From Streptomyces sp. NBC_00523 (GTDB lineage: Bacteria > Actinomycetota > Actinomycetes > Streptomycetales > Streptomycetaceae): DNA of 64,000 nucleotides. Where the stretch lies: assembly GCF_036346615.1 (NCBI RefSeq), contig NZ_CP107836.1:1984001-2048000 (forward strand), read 5' to 3'. Below, one piece after another: positions 50,010-58,193 of the stretch. Every line of letters begins with the position of its first letter. The stretch's first letter is position 1. Under the pieces are notes generated by a model, which worked only from the letters and a program-made list of their open reading frames with translations, did no database searches and had not been told where the DNA came from. The translations under genes and the position numbers were made by a program.

Positions 50010-51664
50010 CTGCTGGTGAGGTGCAGGGTGGTGGCGCCCAGGTGCGGCTTCGCGCGGGACTCCAGTACCTTGACGCGGACCGCCGTGGCGGTGACGGCCC
50101 CGGGCAGCGGCAGGATGCGTTCGTGGCCGATGGTGGTGCCCTCGGCGATCCGCTGCCAGGCGCCGTTCACCCTGACCTCGACGGCGAACTTCTCCACCCG
50201 CTGACCGTGCCGGATGTCCTCGCGGACGGCGACGCGGTCGAAGGTGTACGGGCCGGGGCCGTGCGCCCGTACGTCGGTGCCGTAGATCCGGCGCACGTCG
50301 GCACCGAAGGCGGTCAGCCGGCTGACGTCCTCGGCGGCGATGCGGCCGTCGGGGGCGGGCGGGACGTTGAGCAGGAGCGAGGCGTTGCGGCCGACGCTCT
50401 TCTCGTACAGGTCCATCAACTGCGCGGCCGTCTTGGGCTGTTCGTTCTCGTGGTAGAACCAGCCGGGCCGGTTGGAGACGTCCGCCTCGGCCGGATACCA
50501 CTGGAGGTAGTTGATCTCCGGTCCGAGGAGCCGGGCGCGGGAGCCGATGTCGGGGTCGGTGGAGTCGTTGGGCAGCGAGCCGAGCCCGGTCCAGGGGTCG
50601 GTGACGTGCGGGGTGACGCTCCACTCGGTCTCGCGGGCGGTGCCGTTCTCGTTGCCGACCCAGCGCACGCCCTGGGGGCCCTGGAAGACGACGGTGTCCG
50701 GCGAGAGCGCCTTGACCATGTCGAACCACTGCTTGACGTCGTACTTCTGCGTGATGCCGGAGCCGGACCAGGGGTTGGCGCCGTCGAGCCACAGCTCCTC
50801 GACGGGGCCGTACTGGGTGAAGATCTCGTAGAGCTGGTTGAGGTAGTACGCGTCGTAGTCGTCGGCCCGCACCTGGAAGCTGGGCAGCCTGCCGCTCTTC
50901 ACACGGGCGGCGCGGTCGTCGCCGGGGACGAGGGTGGGGATGGTGCGCGCGGTGACGGGGCTGCCGTTGCCGAAGCGGCCCTGGCCCGCCGGGGCGCGGT
51001 CGCCGTCCTCCAGGGCCATGCGCTCGGGCAGGGAGAGCGCCTGTCCGGCGGCCTCCTTGGCGCGGATCTTCTCGACCCACTCGGCGTGCCAGGCGTGCGG
51101 GAGTTCGGCGCCGTCGGAGGGCGAGAGGTAGAAGCCGACCTTCAGCCCGGCCTTGCGGGCGGCCTTCACATAGGCGGCGACGACATCGGGGTTGCCGGGG
51201 CTGAGGGCGACCGAGTGGTCGGTGTAGCGGCTGGGGTAGAGCACGAAGCCGTCGTGGTGCTTGACGGTGAGCATGACCTGTTCGGCCCCGGCGGCCTTGT
51301 AGGCACGCATCCACTGGTCGGCGTCGATGGCGTCGGGCGCGAACAGCTTCTCGTCCTCGGTGCCCGAGCCCCACTCGCGGCCGGTGAAGGTGTTCATGCC
51401 GAAGTGCGTGAAGGCGGTGACCTCCCTTTGCTGCCAGGCGAGTTGCCCGGCGGTGGGGACGACGTTCGCCGCCTTCTCGATGATCCGCGCGGGGCTGTCG
51501 CAGTCCTCCACCGTCATCTGCGAGGCGGGCTTCACGGGCCCCCGGCACGCACCCGCCGCGGCGGACGGCCCGGGCGCGGCCTGGTGCGCGGTGGCGGTGA
51601 CGGGGATGAGCGCGGCGGCCGCCGCCAGTGCGAGCGCGCTGAGCACCTGGGTGTGTCGTGCCAT
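50006..51664 (-). CDS. secreted GH29 alpha-L-fucosidase
   Basis: A 552-residue secreted glycosidase. A cleavable signal peptide (residues ~1-27, AHQA site) is followed by a GH29 barrel: TAFTHFGMNTFTGREWG, MLTVKHHDGFVLYPSRYTDH, ELWLDGANPWSG (catalytic Asp) and the C-terminal galactose-binding-like beta domain. It removes L-fucose from glycans outside the cell. GGAGAGGG precedes the ATG. Its stop overlaps the response-regulator stop. It has a 146-nt upstream region shared with the MarR gene; no CAZyme neighbours of the same unit are seen. Confidence 0.92.
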   Translation of the reverse strand: MARHTQVLSALALAAAAALIPVTATAHQAAPGPSAAAGACRGPVKPASQMTVEDCDSPARIIEKAANVVPTAGQLAWQQREVTAFTHFGMNTFTGREWGSGTEDEKLFAPDAIDADQWMRAYKAAGAEQVMLTVKHHDGFVLYPSRYTDHSVALSPGNPDVVAAYVKAARKAGLKVGFYLSPSDGAELPHAWHAEWVEKIRAKEAAGQALSLPERMALEDGDRAPAGQGRFGNGSPVTARTIPTLVPGDDRAARVKSGRLPSFQVRADDYDAYYLNQLYEIFTQYGPVEELWLDGANPWSGSGITQKYDVKQWFDMVKALSPDTVVFQGPQGVRWVGNENGTARETEWSVTPHVTDPWTGLGSLPNDSTDPDIGSRARLLGPEINYLQWYPAEADVSNRPGWFYHENEQPKTAAQLMDLYEKSVGRNASLLLNVPPAPDGRIAAEDVSRLTAFGADVRRIYGTDVRAHGPGPYTFDRVAVREDIRHGQRVEKFAVEVRVNGAWQRIAEGTTIGHERILPLPGAVTATAVRVKVLESRAKPHLGATTLHLTSS

Positions 51665-51810
51665 GGTTCCCTCTCCTTCACGACCCATAAGTGGTCGGAT
51701 CTCTCGGGTGCCGACGCGTGCATGCTGCCGCAGAGAGGGCCCCACGGATAGGGCGCGGACGCCATACGTCCTATGTCTGGCGAGAGAAGTCCAAGTCGCC
51801 GGGACTGCGC

Positions 51811-52314
51811 TCAGCCGTTGAACCAGGCCGCCACATCGAGCCGGAAGGCGCCGTCCGGGGCCATCGCGCGCAGGTCGTCCTCCAGGGCGCGGACCCGTTC
51901 GGCGCCCAGGGTCCGAACCCACTCGGCCCGCAGCCGGTCAAAGCCCTCGGCGGACCGCCGGAGCACGTCGATGCCCCGCGCGGTCAGCAGGACCAGCTTG
52001 CGGCGCCCGTCGGCCGGGTCGTCGGCGCGCTCCACGTAACCGAGGCTCTCCAGCCGGTCGACGGTCTTGCCCGCGGCCTGTTTGGAGACGCCGAGGCGGC
52101 GGCCGATCTCACTGGCGGTCGCACCCTCCACGCCCACGGCCTGGAGCGCGTAGCCGTACGCGGGCCGCATGTCCGGGTGTCCCTGCTCGGCGAGCTCGCG
52201 GTGGAGCGCGTCGATGACCGTACGGAAACCGGCGAACAGCAGAAGGGGCAGCTCGAAGCCCCTGCCGACCTCCCCGGGACGCACTTCTCCACGGCCGCCC
52301 ACCCGCTCAGCCAT
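51811..52314 (-). CDS. MarR family transcriptional regulator
   Basis: A 167-residue protein with a winged helix (ASEIGRRLGVSKQAAGKTVD; LGYVERADDPADGRRKLVLLT) typical of MarR. ATG 52314 is chosen; a TTG five codons upstream falls in the operator. Two perfect 12-bp inverted repeats flank the divergent promoters between it and the AhpD-like gene (73 nt), so it probably represses both itself and that gene. The ligand may be an organic hydroperoxide or phenolic, as for many MarR proteins; this is inference. Confidence 0.9.
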   Translation of the reverse strand: MAERVGGRGEVRPGEVGRGFELPLLLFAGFRTVIDALHRELAEQGHPDMRPAYGYALQAVGVEGATASEIGRRLGVSKQAAGKTVDRLESLGYVERADDPADGRRKLVLLTARGIDVLRRSAEGFDRLRAEWVRTLGAERVRALEDDLRAMAPDGAFRLDVAAWFNG

Positions 52315-52318
52315 TGCG

Positions 52319-52369
52319 AAACTCGACAACCTGGTTTACGTTTTGTTCGTCAATCATGTTGTCGAGTTT
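52319..52369. promoter_or_regulatory. inverted-repeat operators between MarR and AhpD-like genes
   Basis: AAACTCGACAAC (52319-52330) and GTTGTCGAGTTT (52358-52369) are perfect 12-bp complements separated by a 27-bp AT-richer core holding the likely divergent promoters. MarR binding at both would repress both genes. Confidence 0.72.
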
Positions 52370-52386
52370 AGCCGAGAGGTCCCACC

Positions 52387-52932
52387 ATGCCCGCGACCGC
52401 CTTCCCCGACCACACCCTCGAATCGGCCCCCGCCGCCGCCAAGTCCGGCCTCACCGCCATCGCGCAGAAGCAGGGCTTCCTGCCGTCCGCCGCCGCCCGC
52501 ATGGCCACCTCCCCCGAGGTGCTGAGCGGCTTCCTCCGGCTGAACGCGCTCTTCGAGGCCACCACCCTGGACCGGCTCTCGCGCGAGGTCCTGAGCATGA
52601 CCATGGCCACCCGGAACGACTGCCACGTCTGCGTGGCGATCCACACCGGGATCCTCACCGCTCTGGACGCCGAGCCCGCCCTCATCGCCGCCCTCCGCGA
52701 GGGCATCCCGCTCCCGGACGAACGCCTCGAAGCCCTGCGGCGGTTCACCCTGGCCGTCCTCGCCGCGAACGGGGCCGTGGACGACGCGGCGATCGAGGCG
52801 TTCACGGCCCACGGCTACACCGCGCGCAACGCGCTGGAGGTCACGCTCGGCATCGCCACCTACACCCTGTCCACCTTCGCCAACCGGATGACCGGCGCCC
52901 CGGTCGACGGCCCGCTGGCCCGGTTCGCCTGA
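52387..52932 (+). CDS. carboxymuconolactone decarboxylase/AhpD family protein
   Basis: A 181-residue AhpD-like protein. The CxxC pair is Cys79/Cys82 (NDCHVCVAIHTG) with the following His, the redox centre of alkylhydroperoxidase-type members. Two CMD repeats form a helical fold. Probably a peroxide- or disulfide-reducing enzyme under MarR control; a true decarboxylase is less likely given CxxC. GAGAGG lies before the ATG. It is divergent from the MarR gene. Confidence 0.9.
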   Translation: MPATAFPDHTLESAPAAAKSGLTAIAQKQGFLPSAAARMATSPEVLSGFLRLNALFEATTLDRLSREVLSMTMATRNDCHVCVAIHTGILTALDAEPALIAALREGIPLPDERLEALRRFTLAVLAANGAVDDAAIEAFTAHGYTARNALEVTLGIATYTLSTFANRMTGAPVDGPLARFA

Positions 52933-52999
52933 CGCCCGCCGGTCCCCCGGCGGAGGGGCCCCGGAGTGACCATCGCACCATTCGCTCGTTCAGCTGAAT

Positions 53000-54922
53000 G
53001 TGCGCCCACCGTCAGAGCTACCGCAGGCCCTCGCCCCGGCCGACGCGGAACAGGCCGAGGCCGCGCTGGTCGAGCACTACCCGCGGCTGGTGCGGATCGG
53101 CTACCTCCTGCTGCCGCCCTCGCCGGGCCGCACCCGTCGGGTGTTCGCCGCCCACGCCCTCGCCCAGCGCTCCCTCCAGGCCGCCCACCGCGCCCGGCCC
53201 GCCGCCGTCCCCCTCCCCCGCCGCACCGGCGACGCCGACCCCGCGTACACCTACGTGCGGCGCCAGGTGCTGCGCCGGGTGCTGGCGGCGGGGCGCACCC
53301 GGCGCCTCCGGTTCCGGCCGCGCCGCGCCGCCCTGCCGCCCGTCCTGCCGTCGGCATGGGGCCTGCGCCTGCTCCCGCGCCCCGGGGGCGCCGGTGAACT
53401 CGCCCTGGAACGGGAGCTGGCGGCGCTCACCGCCCCCGCCCGGGCCGCGTTCGTCCTGCGCGGCCTGGAGGGGCTCGCGGACGGGGAGGTCCGGCGGGAG
53501 CTGGCCGCCGCCGGGGTCGCCGATCCGCACGCGGCCCTGACGGAGGCGGACGGGGTGCGGGCGAGCCCCGCGCTCCTGGGCTCCCCGGAGTTCGACCCCT
53601 GCTCGCTCCAGGCCCGGCCGCCCGATCTGCCGGGCCGCCGCAGACGCGCCCGCACCGCGCTGGCGGCCGTCGCCGCGCTCCTGGTGTGCGGGGCGCTGCT
53701 CGGGCTGCCCGGCGGCGGCTGGGGGCACGGCGGGCTGACCGCCCCGTCGTACGCGCGCAACCCGGCCGCCGAAGCGGCCCTGGACCCGGGCGCGTTGCGC
53801 CGGGTGCCCGCGACGTACTGGCTCCACTCGGCGCGTACGGACTTCACCTCCTGGCCCACGCGCGGCGACCGCACCCAGGACACCCGGCTGCTGCGGCGCG
53901 CGCTCGCGGTCTGGGCCCGTCCCGGCGCCGGGGTCCGGACCTCGGCAACACCCGGCACGCCCACGGGCCCGCCGATGGGCGCTCCGCAACTGCTGTACGC
54001 GGGTGAGGTCGGGGACTCCGCGGTGGTGCTGTTCCACGACGGGCTGCGCGTCGTGCGGTACGCCGAGCCGCGCAACGCCGACCCCGCGCTGGGCGCCGCC
54101 CTCGACTTCGCCCGGGTGGACGGGGCGGACGAGGGGTCGTCGGGCGCGCTGGTGGTGGCCAGGACCGGGGACGGGGTGCGGTATCTGACGGCTCCCTGGG
54201 TGCGGGAGGCCCGGGTGCGGGACCTGCTCGCGCCGGACCGGGCGCCCCGCCCGCTGGACCGCTCCCCGGACGGGGTGACCGGCCCGCTGGCGGACCCGGC
54301 GGCGGGCTCCGGCTGCCGGTCCTGGGAGGCGGTCGAGCTGGCCGGGGGCTCCTCGGCGCGGCTGGTCACGGATCTGGGCGAGCTCGCCCCGGCCCGGCTG
54401 ACCTACGGCACCCCGGGCAGCCCGCACGACGTCACGGGGCGGGCCGGGCGGGAGAGCTGGGCGCGCACCGCGTGCCTGCTGCGGGAGGTCCGCTCGCACG
54501 GGGTGCGGTCGGTCAACTCCTGGGCCTACGCCCGGCAGCCGCTGCCCGAGGCCGGGGGCACGGCGCGCTGGCTGTGCACCCGGGCGGAGACCTGGCGGGG
54601 GGCGGGGAGCCGGGTCATCGCGCAGTTCCAGGCCCCGTCCGCCCGTCCGGCGGCGCCGGGCGCGGTCGCGGCGCGGGGCGAGGACGCGCCGGAGTGCGGG
54701 GCGCGGACGCCCCGGGTGCTGGCGGGCGTGCTGTGGCAGTCGCCGGGCGGGCGGTGGTACGTCCTGGCGGCGGGCAGCGAGCAGTTCGCCTCGCTGTCCA
54801 CCTCGGGCGGGGTGACGGGGAGCGCCCCGGGGCGGCTGCTCGCGGTGCCCGCCGCCGAAGGGGTCCGGCCCCGGCTCGACGGACGGCTGAAGGACGGCAG
54901 CCGGGTGGGCGCGCTGCACTGA
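53000..54922 (+). CDS. membrane-anchored protein with degenerate sigma-factor-like N-terminus
   Basis: A 640-residue protein. Residues ~20-100 (AALVEHYPRLVRIGYLLLPP) look like a worn ECF sigma region 2, and ~130-180 (LTAPARAAFVLRGLEGLADG) like region 4. A basic stretch and one membrane helix (about 212-235) follow, then ~400 extracytoplasmic residues with several Cys. A regulator or structural protein that lost promoter-binding function is the simplest idea. GTG 53000 lacks a good Shine-Dalgarno, so the start is uncertain. The G/C third-position pattern confirms coding. I know of no characterised homologue. Confidence 0.7.
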   Translation: MRPPSELPQALAPADAEQAEAALVEHYPRLVRIGYLLLPPSPGRTRRVFAAHALAQRSLQAAHRARPAAVPLPRRTGDADPAYTYVRRQVLRRVLAAGRTRRLRFRPRRAALPPVLPSAWGLRLLPRPGGAGELALERELAALTAPARAAFVLRGLEGLADGEVRRELAAAGVADPHAALTEADGVRASPALLGSPEFDPCSLQARPPDLPGRRRRARTALAAVAALLVCGALLGLPGGGWGHGGLTAPSYARNPAAEAALDPGALRRVPATYWLHSARTDFTSWPTRGDRTQDTRLLRRALAVWARPGAGVRTSATPGTPTGPPMGAPQLLYAGEVGDSAVVLFHDGLRVVRYAEPRNADPALGAALDFARVDGADEGSSGALVVARTGDGVRYLTAPWVREARVRDLLAPDRAPRPLDRSPDGVTGPLADPAAGSGCRSWEAVELAGGSSARLVTDLGELAPARLTYGTPGSPHDVTGRAGRESWARTACLLREVRSHGVRSVNSWAYARQPLPEAGGTARWLCTRAETWRGAGSRVIAQFQAPSARPAAPGAVAARGEDAPECGARTPRVLAGVLWQSPGGRWYVLAAGSEQFASLSTSGGVTGSAPGRLLAVPAAEGVRPRLDGRLKDGSRVGALH

Positions 54923-55001
54923 GCGGCCACCCCGGCTTCCGGAACCGGGAATTCGGCGCACGCCCCTGTTCCCCGGGCTTACCGCTCAGTATTTTGACAA
55001 C

Positions 55002-55907
55002 ATGTCTAACACGCAGCCAGCGGCGGTCGCGGCGGAGCGGACCGCCCTCAAGGCCCGCCGGGTCAGCTTCGCCTGGGACCGGACCCCCTTGCACTGGGTG
55101 CCGGGCGATCCGTTCACCACGCACACCATCAACGTGCTCCACCTCCTGCTGCCCGCCGGGGAGCGCTGGTTCATCCACGTCTACCGCCAGGTGCTCCCGT
55201 ACATCCACGACGAGGAGCTGCGCCAGGACGTCATCGGCTTCATCGGCCAGGAGGCGATGCACTCCCAGGCCCACGACGACGTGCTCCCGCACCTCAAGGA
55301 GCTGGGGCTCGACCCGACGCCGTACACCGCGCAGGTCGACTGGCTCTTCGAGAAGCTGCTCGGCGACCGGACGCTGCCGCCGGGCCGGGCGCGGACCTGG
55401 TGGCTGAAGGAGCGGGTGGCGACGATCGCGGCGATCGAGCACTACACCGCCTTCCTCGGCGACTGGATACTCAACGCCGACGAGCTGGACCGGCGCGGGG
55501 CCGACCCGACCATGCTGGACCTGCTGCGCTGGCACGGCGCCGAGGAGGTCGAGCACCGCTCGGTCGCCTTCGACGTGTTCATGCACGTCGACGGCGGCTA
55601 CCGGCGGCGGGTGCGGACCTGGGCGACGGCGTTCTCCGCGCTGCTCTTCCTCTGGCAGCGCGGCACCCGGTTCTTCATGGAGAACGACCCGAGCCTGCTG
55701 GACGGCAAGGCGTCCTTCGGGCAGTTCTACCGCAGCGGCCGGCACGGCACCCTGCCCAGCACCCCGTCGATCCTGCGCTCCGTCCCGCGCTATCTGAGCC
55801 GTACGTACCACCCCTCGCAGGAGGGCAGCACGGCCCAGGCCGTCGACTACCTCACCCGCTCGCCCGCCGCCGTCGCGGCCGAGGCCCGTACGACGGAAGC
55901 CCGCTGA
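55002..55907 (+). CDS. PF10118-like metal-dependent hydrolase/ferritin-like diiron candidate
   Basis: A 301-residue soluble helical protein. Carboxylate and His ligands sit in helices at Glu84-x2-His87 with His91 (GQEAMHSQAH), Glu146-His147 (AIEHYTAFLG) and Glu181-Glu182-x-Glu184-His185 (WHGAEEVEHRS), as in ferritin-like diiron enzymes. It is annotated in databases as a predicted metal-dependent hydrolase (PF10118). The next gene, 3 nt away, is a [2Fe-2S] reductase, suggesting a redox, not hydrolytic, role such as an oxygenase. An AGTATT box just upstream may make the mRNA leaderless. Confidence 0.82.
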   Translation: MSNTQPAAVAAERTALKARRVSFAWDRTPLHWVPGDPFTTHTINVLHLLLPAGERWFIHVYRQVLPYIHDEELRQDVIGFIGQEAMHSQAHDDVLPHLKELGLDPTPYTAQVDWLFEKLLGDRTLPPGRARTWWLKERVATIAAIEHYTAFLGDWILNADELDRRGADPTMLDLLRWHGAEEVEHRSVAFDVFMHVDGGYRRRVRTWATAFSALLFLWQRGTRFFMENDPSLLDGKASFGQFYRSGRHGTLPSTPSILRSVPRYLSRTYHPSQEGSTAQAVDYLTRSPAAVAAEARTTEAR

Positions 55908-55909
55908 CC

Positions 55910-57001
55910 ATGCCGCGTTCCCTGCCCCTCCCCCGCCCGCTCACGGTCGCCGTGGCGGCCGGAGCCGTGCTGCTCGCCCGGCGGGCGATGCGCCGCCGCA
56001 TCCAGAAGTCCCCGCTGTGGCCGATGCCCGCGCTGGACGAGCCCGTATCCGGCCGGAACACGAGCCGTTCGACCACCGGACGGCGGCTGCTGGTCACCGG
56101 CCGGACCAGCCCCGCCGACGGCGTCGTCCAACTCCGCCTGGAGGGGCCGGACCTGCCCGCCTGGGAGCCCGGCGCCCATCTGGACCTGGTGCTGCCCTCC
56201 GGTCTCGTCCGGCAGTACTCGCTGTGCGGGGACCCCGCCGACACCGGCGCGTACACCGTGGCCGCCCGGCTCGTCGAGGACGGGCGCGGCGGCTCCCGCG
56301 AGGTGCACACCGCGCTCCACGAGGGCGCCGAGGTCGAGGTGCGCGGCCCGCGCAACCGCTTCCCGCTCGCCGACGCCCCCGCCCACCTCCTGATCGCCGG
56401 CGGCATCGGCATCACCCCGGTCCTGCCGATGGTGCGCCGGCTGGCCGCCGAGGGCGCCGACTGGCGGCTGCTGTACGGGGGCCGGAGCCGGGACACGATG
56501 CCGTTCGTGGAGGAGGTCGAGAAACTGGGCGCCGACGGGGACCGGGTCACGGTCGTCCCGCAGGACGAGGCGGGCCACCCGGACCTCGCCGCCGCCCTCG
56601 CGGACGCGGCCGAGGGCACGGCGGTCCACTGCTGCGGCCCGGAGCCCCTGATGGAGGCGGTCGCCGCCGCCCTGCCGCCCGGCTGCACCCTGCACCTGGA
56701 ACGCTTCACGGCGCCGGGTCCGGACCCGGCCGGTGCGGCCCCGTTCGAGGTGGAGCTGCGCCGCTCGGGGCGTACGGTCCCGGTCGCGGCGGACCAGTCG
56801 GTGCTGGCCGCCGTGCGCGCCGAACTGCCGCATGTCGCGTACTCCTGCGAGCAGGGCTTCTGCGGTACGTGCCAACAGCGCGTCCTGGCGGGCGAGGTGG
56901 AGCACCACGACGACCTGCTCACGGACGCGGAGCGCGCGGACTCCATGCTGATCTGCGTCTCCCGGTGCCGGGGCGGGGAGCGGCTGGTGCTGGACCTCTG
57001 A
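55910..57001 (+). CDS. phthalate-dioxygenase-reductase-type flavin/[2Fe-2S] oxidoreductase
   Basis: A 363-residue protein. A short hydrophobic N-terminal helix (residues ~8-25) may anchor it to membrane. Then come an FMN/FAD barrel (RQYSLCGDP), a NAD domain (IAGGIGITPVLPMVRRL) and a C-terminal plant-type [2Fe-2S] ferredoxin with Cys313-x4-Cys318-x2-Cys321 and Cys349. It should pass electrons from NAD(P)H to an oxygenase partner. The diiron-like protein encoded 3 nt upstream is the obvious acceptor. CGGAAG before the ATG. Confidence 0.93.
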   Translation: MPRSLPLPRPLTVAVAAGAVLLARRAMRRRIQKSPLWPMPALDEPVSGRNTSRSTTGRRLLVTGRTSPADGVVQLRLEGPDLPAWEPGAHLDLVLPSGLVRQYSLCGDPADTGAYTVAARLVEDGRGGSREVHTALHEGAEVEVRGPRNRFPLADAPAHLLIAGGIGITPVLPMVRRLAAEGADWRLLYGGRSRDTMPFVEEVEKLGADGDRVTVVPQDEAGHPDLAAALADAAEGTAVHCCGPEPLMEAVAAALPPGCTLHLERFTAPGPDPAGAAPFEVELRRSGRTVPVAADQSVLAAVRAELPHVAYSCEQGFCGTCQQRVLAGEVEHHDDLLTDAERADSMLICVSRCRGGERLVLDL

Positions 57002-57035
57002 TCCGGCCGGACCCACCGGTCGGTACGCTGGGGGC

Positions 57036-57758
57036 ATGACGACCGGGGTGCGGCGCAGGATGGGCGTCGAGGAGCGCAGGCAGCAGCTGATCGGCGTCGC
57101 GCTGGAGTTGTTCAGCCACCGGGCGCCGGACGAGGTGTCGATCGATGAGATCGCGGCGGCGGCCGGGATCTCGCGACCCCTGGTCTACCACTACTTCCCA
57201 GGCAAACAGAGCCTGTACGAGGCGGCGTTGCGCCGGGCGGCCGACGAGCTGGCGGCCCGGTTCATGGAGCCGCACGAAGGGCCGCTGGGCGCCCGGCTGC
57301 TGCGGGTGATGGGCCGGTTCTTCGACTTCGTGGACGAGCACGGGCCCGGGTTCGCCGCGCTGATGCGGGGCGGTCCGGCGGTGGGCTCGTCCACGGCGAA
57401 CGCCATGATCGACGGGGTGCGCCAAGCCGCCTGCGAGCAGATCCTGGCCCACCTGGACGTCGGGGAGCCCCCGGCCCGGCTGGAGTTGGTCGTACGGTCC
57501 TGGGTGTCGCTCGCCGAGTCGACGGCGCTGCTCTGGCTGGACGGGCGCCGGGTGCCCCGGGCGGAGCTGGAGTTGCAGCTCGTGCACGACTTCGCCGCGC
57601 TGGCCGCCGTGAGCGCGGCGTACGACGAGGAGATGGCGGGCATCGTGCTCCGGGTGCTGGCGCGGGAACCGGCGGACGGGCCGTTCGGGGACCTGCTGAC
57701 CCGGCTCTCCGCGCTGGCACCGGCCGTTCCGGCGGTGCCCACGCAGCGGCTGCCGTAG
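57036..57758 (+). CDS. TetR family transcriptional regulator
   Basis: A 240-residue protein. The helix-turn-helix is VSIDEIAAAAGISRPLVYHYF (residues ~33-53); the C-terminal ligand domain is helical and unclassified. It follows the diiron/reductase pair by 34 nt and probably controls it. TACGCT (57024-57029) ends 7 nt before the ATG with GGGGG between, compatible with its own leaderless transcript. It is convergent with the CHMI gene, 4 nt apart. Confidence 0.92.
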   Translation: MTTGVRRRMGVEERRQQLIGVALELFSHRAPDEVSIDEIAAAAGISRPLVYHYFPGKQSLYEAALRRAADELAARFMEPHEGPLGARLLRVMGRFFDFVDEHGPGFAALMRGGPAVGSSTANAMIDGVRQAACEQILAHLDVGEPPARLELVVRSWVSLAESTALLWLDGRRVPRAELELQLVHDFAALAAVSAAYDEEMAGIVLRVLAREPADGPFGDLLTRLSALAPAVPAVPTQRLP

Positions 57759-57762
57759 CGGC

Positions 57763-58113
57763 TCAGACCTTCCGGTACGACGGGTCGAGGTCCCGGGCCT
57801 CCGCCGAGAGGTGCAGCATCGGACCGGTGACCGTGCCGAGGTGGGCGCGCAGCAGCTCCAGGACGGCCTCGGTGAGCCGGGCCTTGGTCTCCGGGGTGCG
57901 GCCGGGCAGCAGCGAGATGTCCACGTGGACGAGCGCGTCGCCGTCCGGCGCGTCCGCGACCACCGTCTCCTCGGCCCGCCGGAAGCGGGTCTTGCAGGCG
58001 GCGATCTTGGTGTCGACGGTCTCGGCGACGACCGGGTGCAGCGCGAGGGCGAACGCGGGGCGGTCGAAGGCGTCGCCGAGCTCGGCGGAGTAGTCGACGG
58101 TGATCTGCGGCAT
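57763..58113 (-). CDS. 5-carboxymethyl-2-hydroxymuconate Delta-isomerase-like protein
   Basis: A 116-residue CHMI-type tautomerase. After Met removal the chain begins with Pro (MPQITVDYS), the catalytic base of the 4-oxalocrotonate tautomerase superfamily. HVDISLLPGRTPETKARLTE is the core strand-helix. It isomerises unsaturated keto-acids in aromatic degradation; no other degradation genes lie beside it. ATG 58113 gives the conserved N-terminus. It shares its direction with the upstream STAND gene. Confidence 0.85.
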   Translation of the reverse strand: MPQITVDYSAELGDAFDRPAFALALHPVVAETVDTKIAACKTRFRRAEETVVADAPDGDALVHVDISLLPGRTPETKARLTEAVLELLRAHLGTVTGPMLHLSAEARDLDPSYRKV

Positions 58114-58193
58114 GACGGCCTCCGGGGCGGTCGGGGCGTGGGCGGACGCCGTCCAGCCTTCCCGTACCGGCGAGGGCGCACAACAACGATTCA

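Noticed and set aside
50934..51131. Short plus-strand frames inside the fucosidase gene
   Set aside because: Antisense shadows without ribosome-binding sites or motifs.
54994..54999. TTGACA as a -35 box for the diiron gene
   Set aside because: It lies 2 nt before the ATG, so it could not drive that gene.
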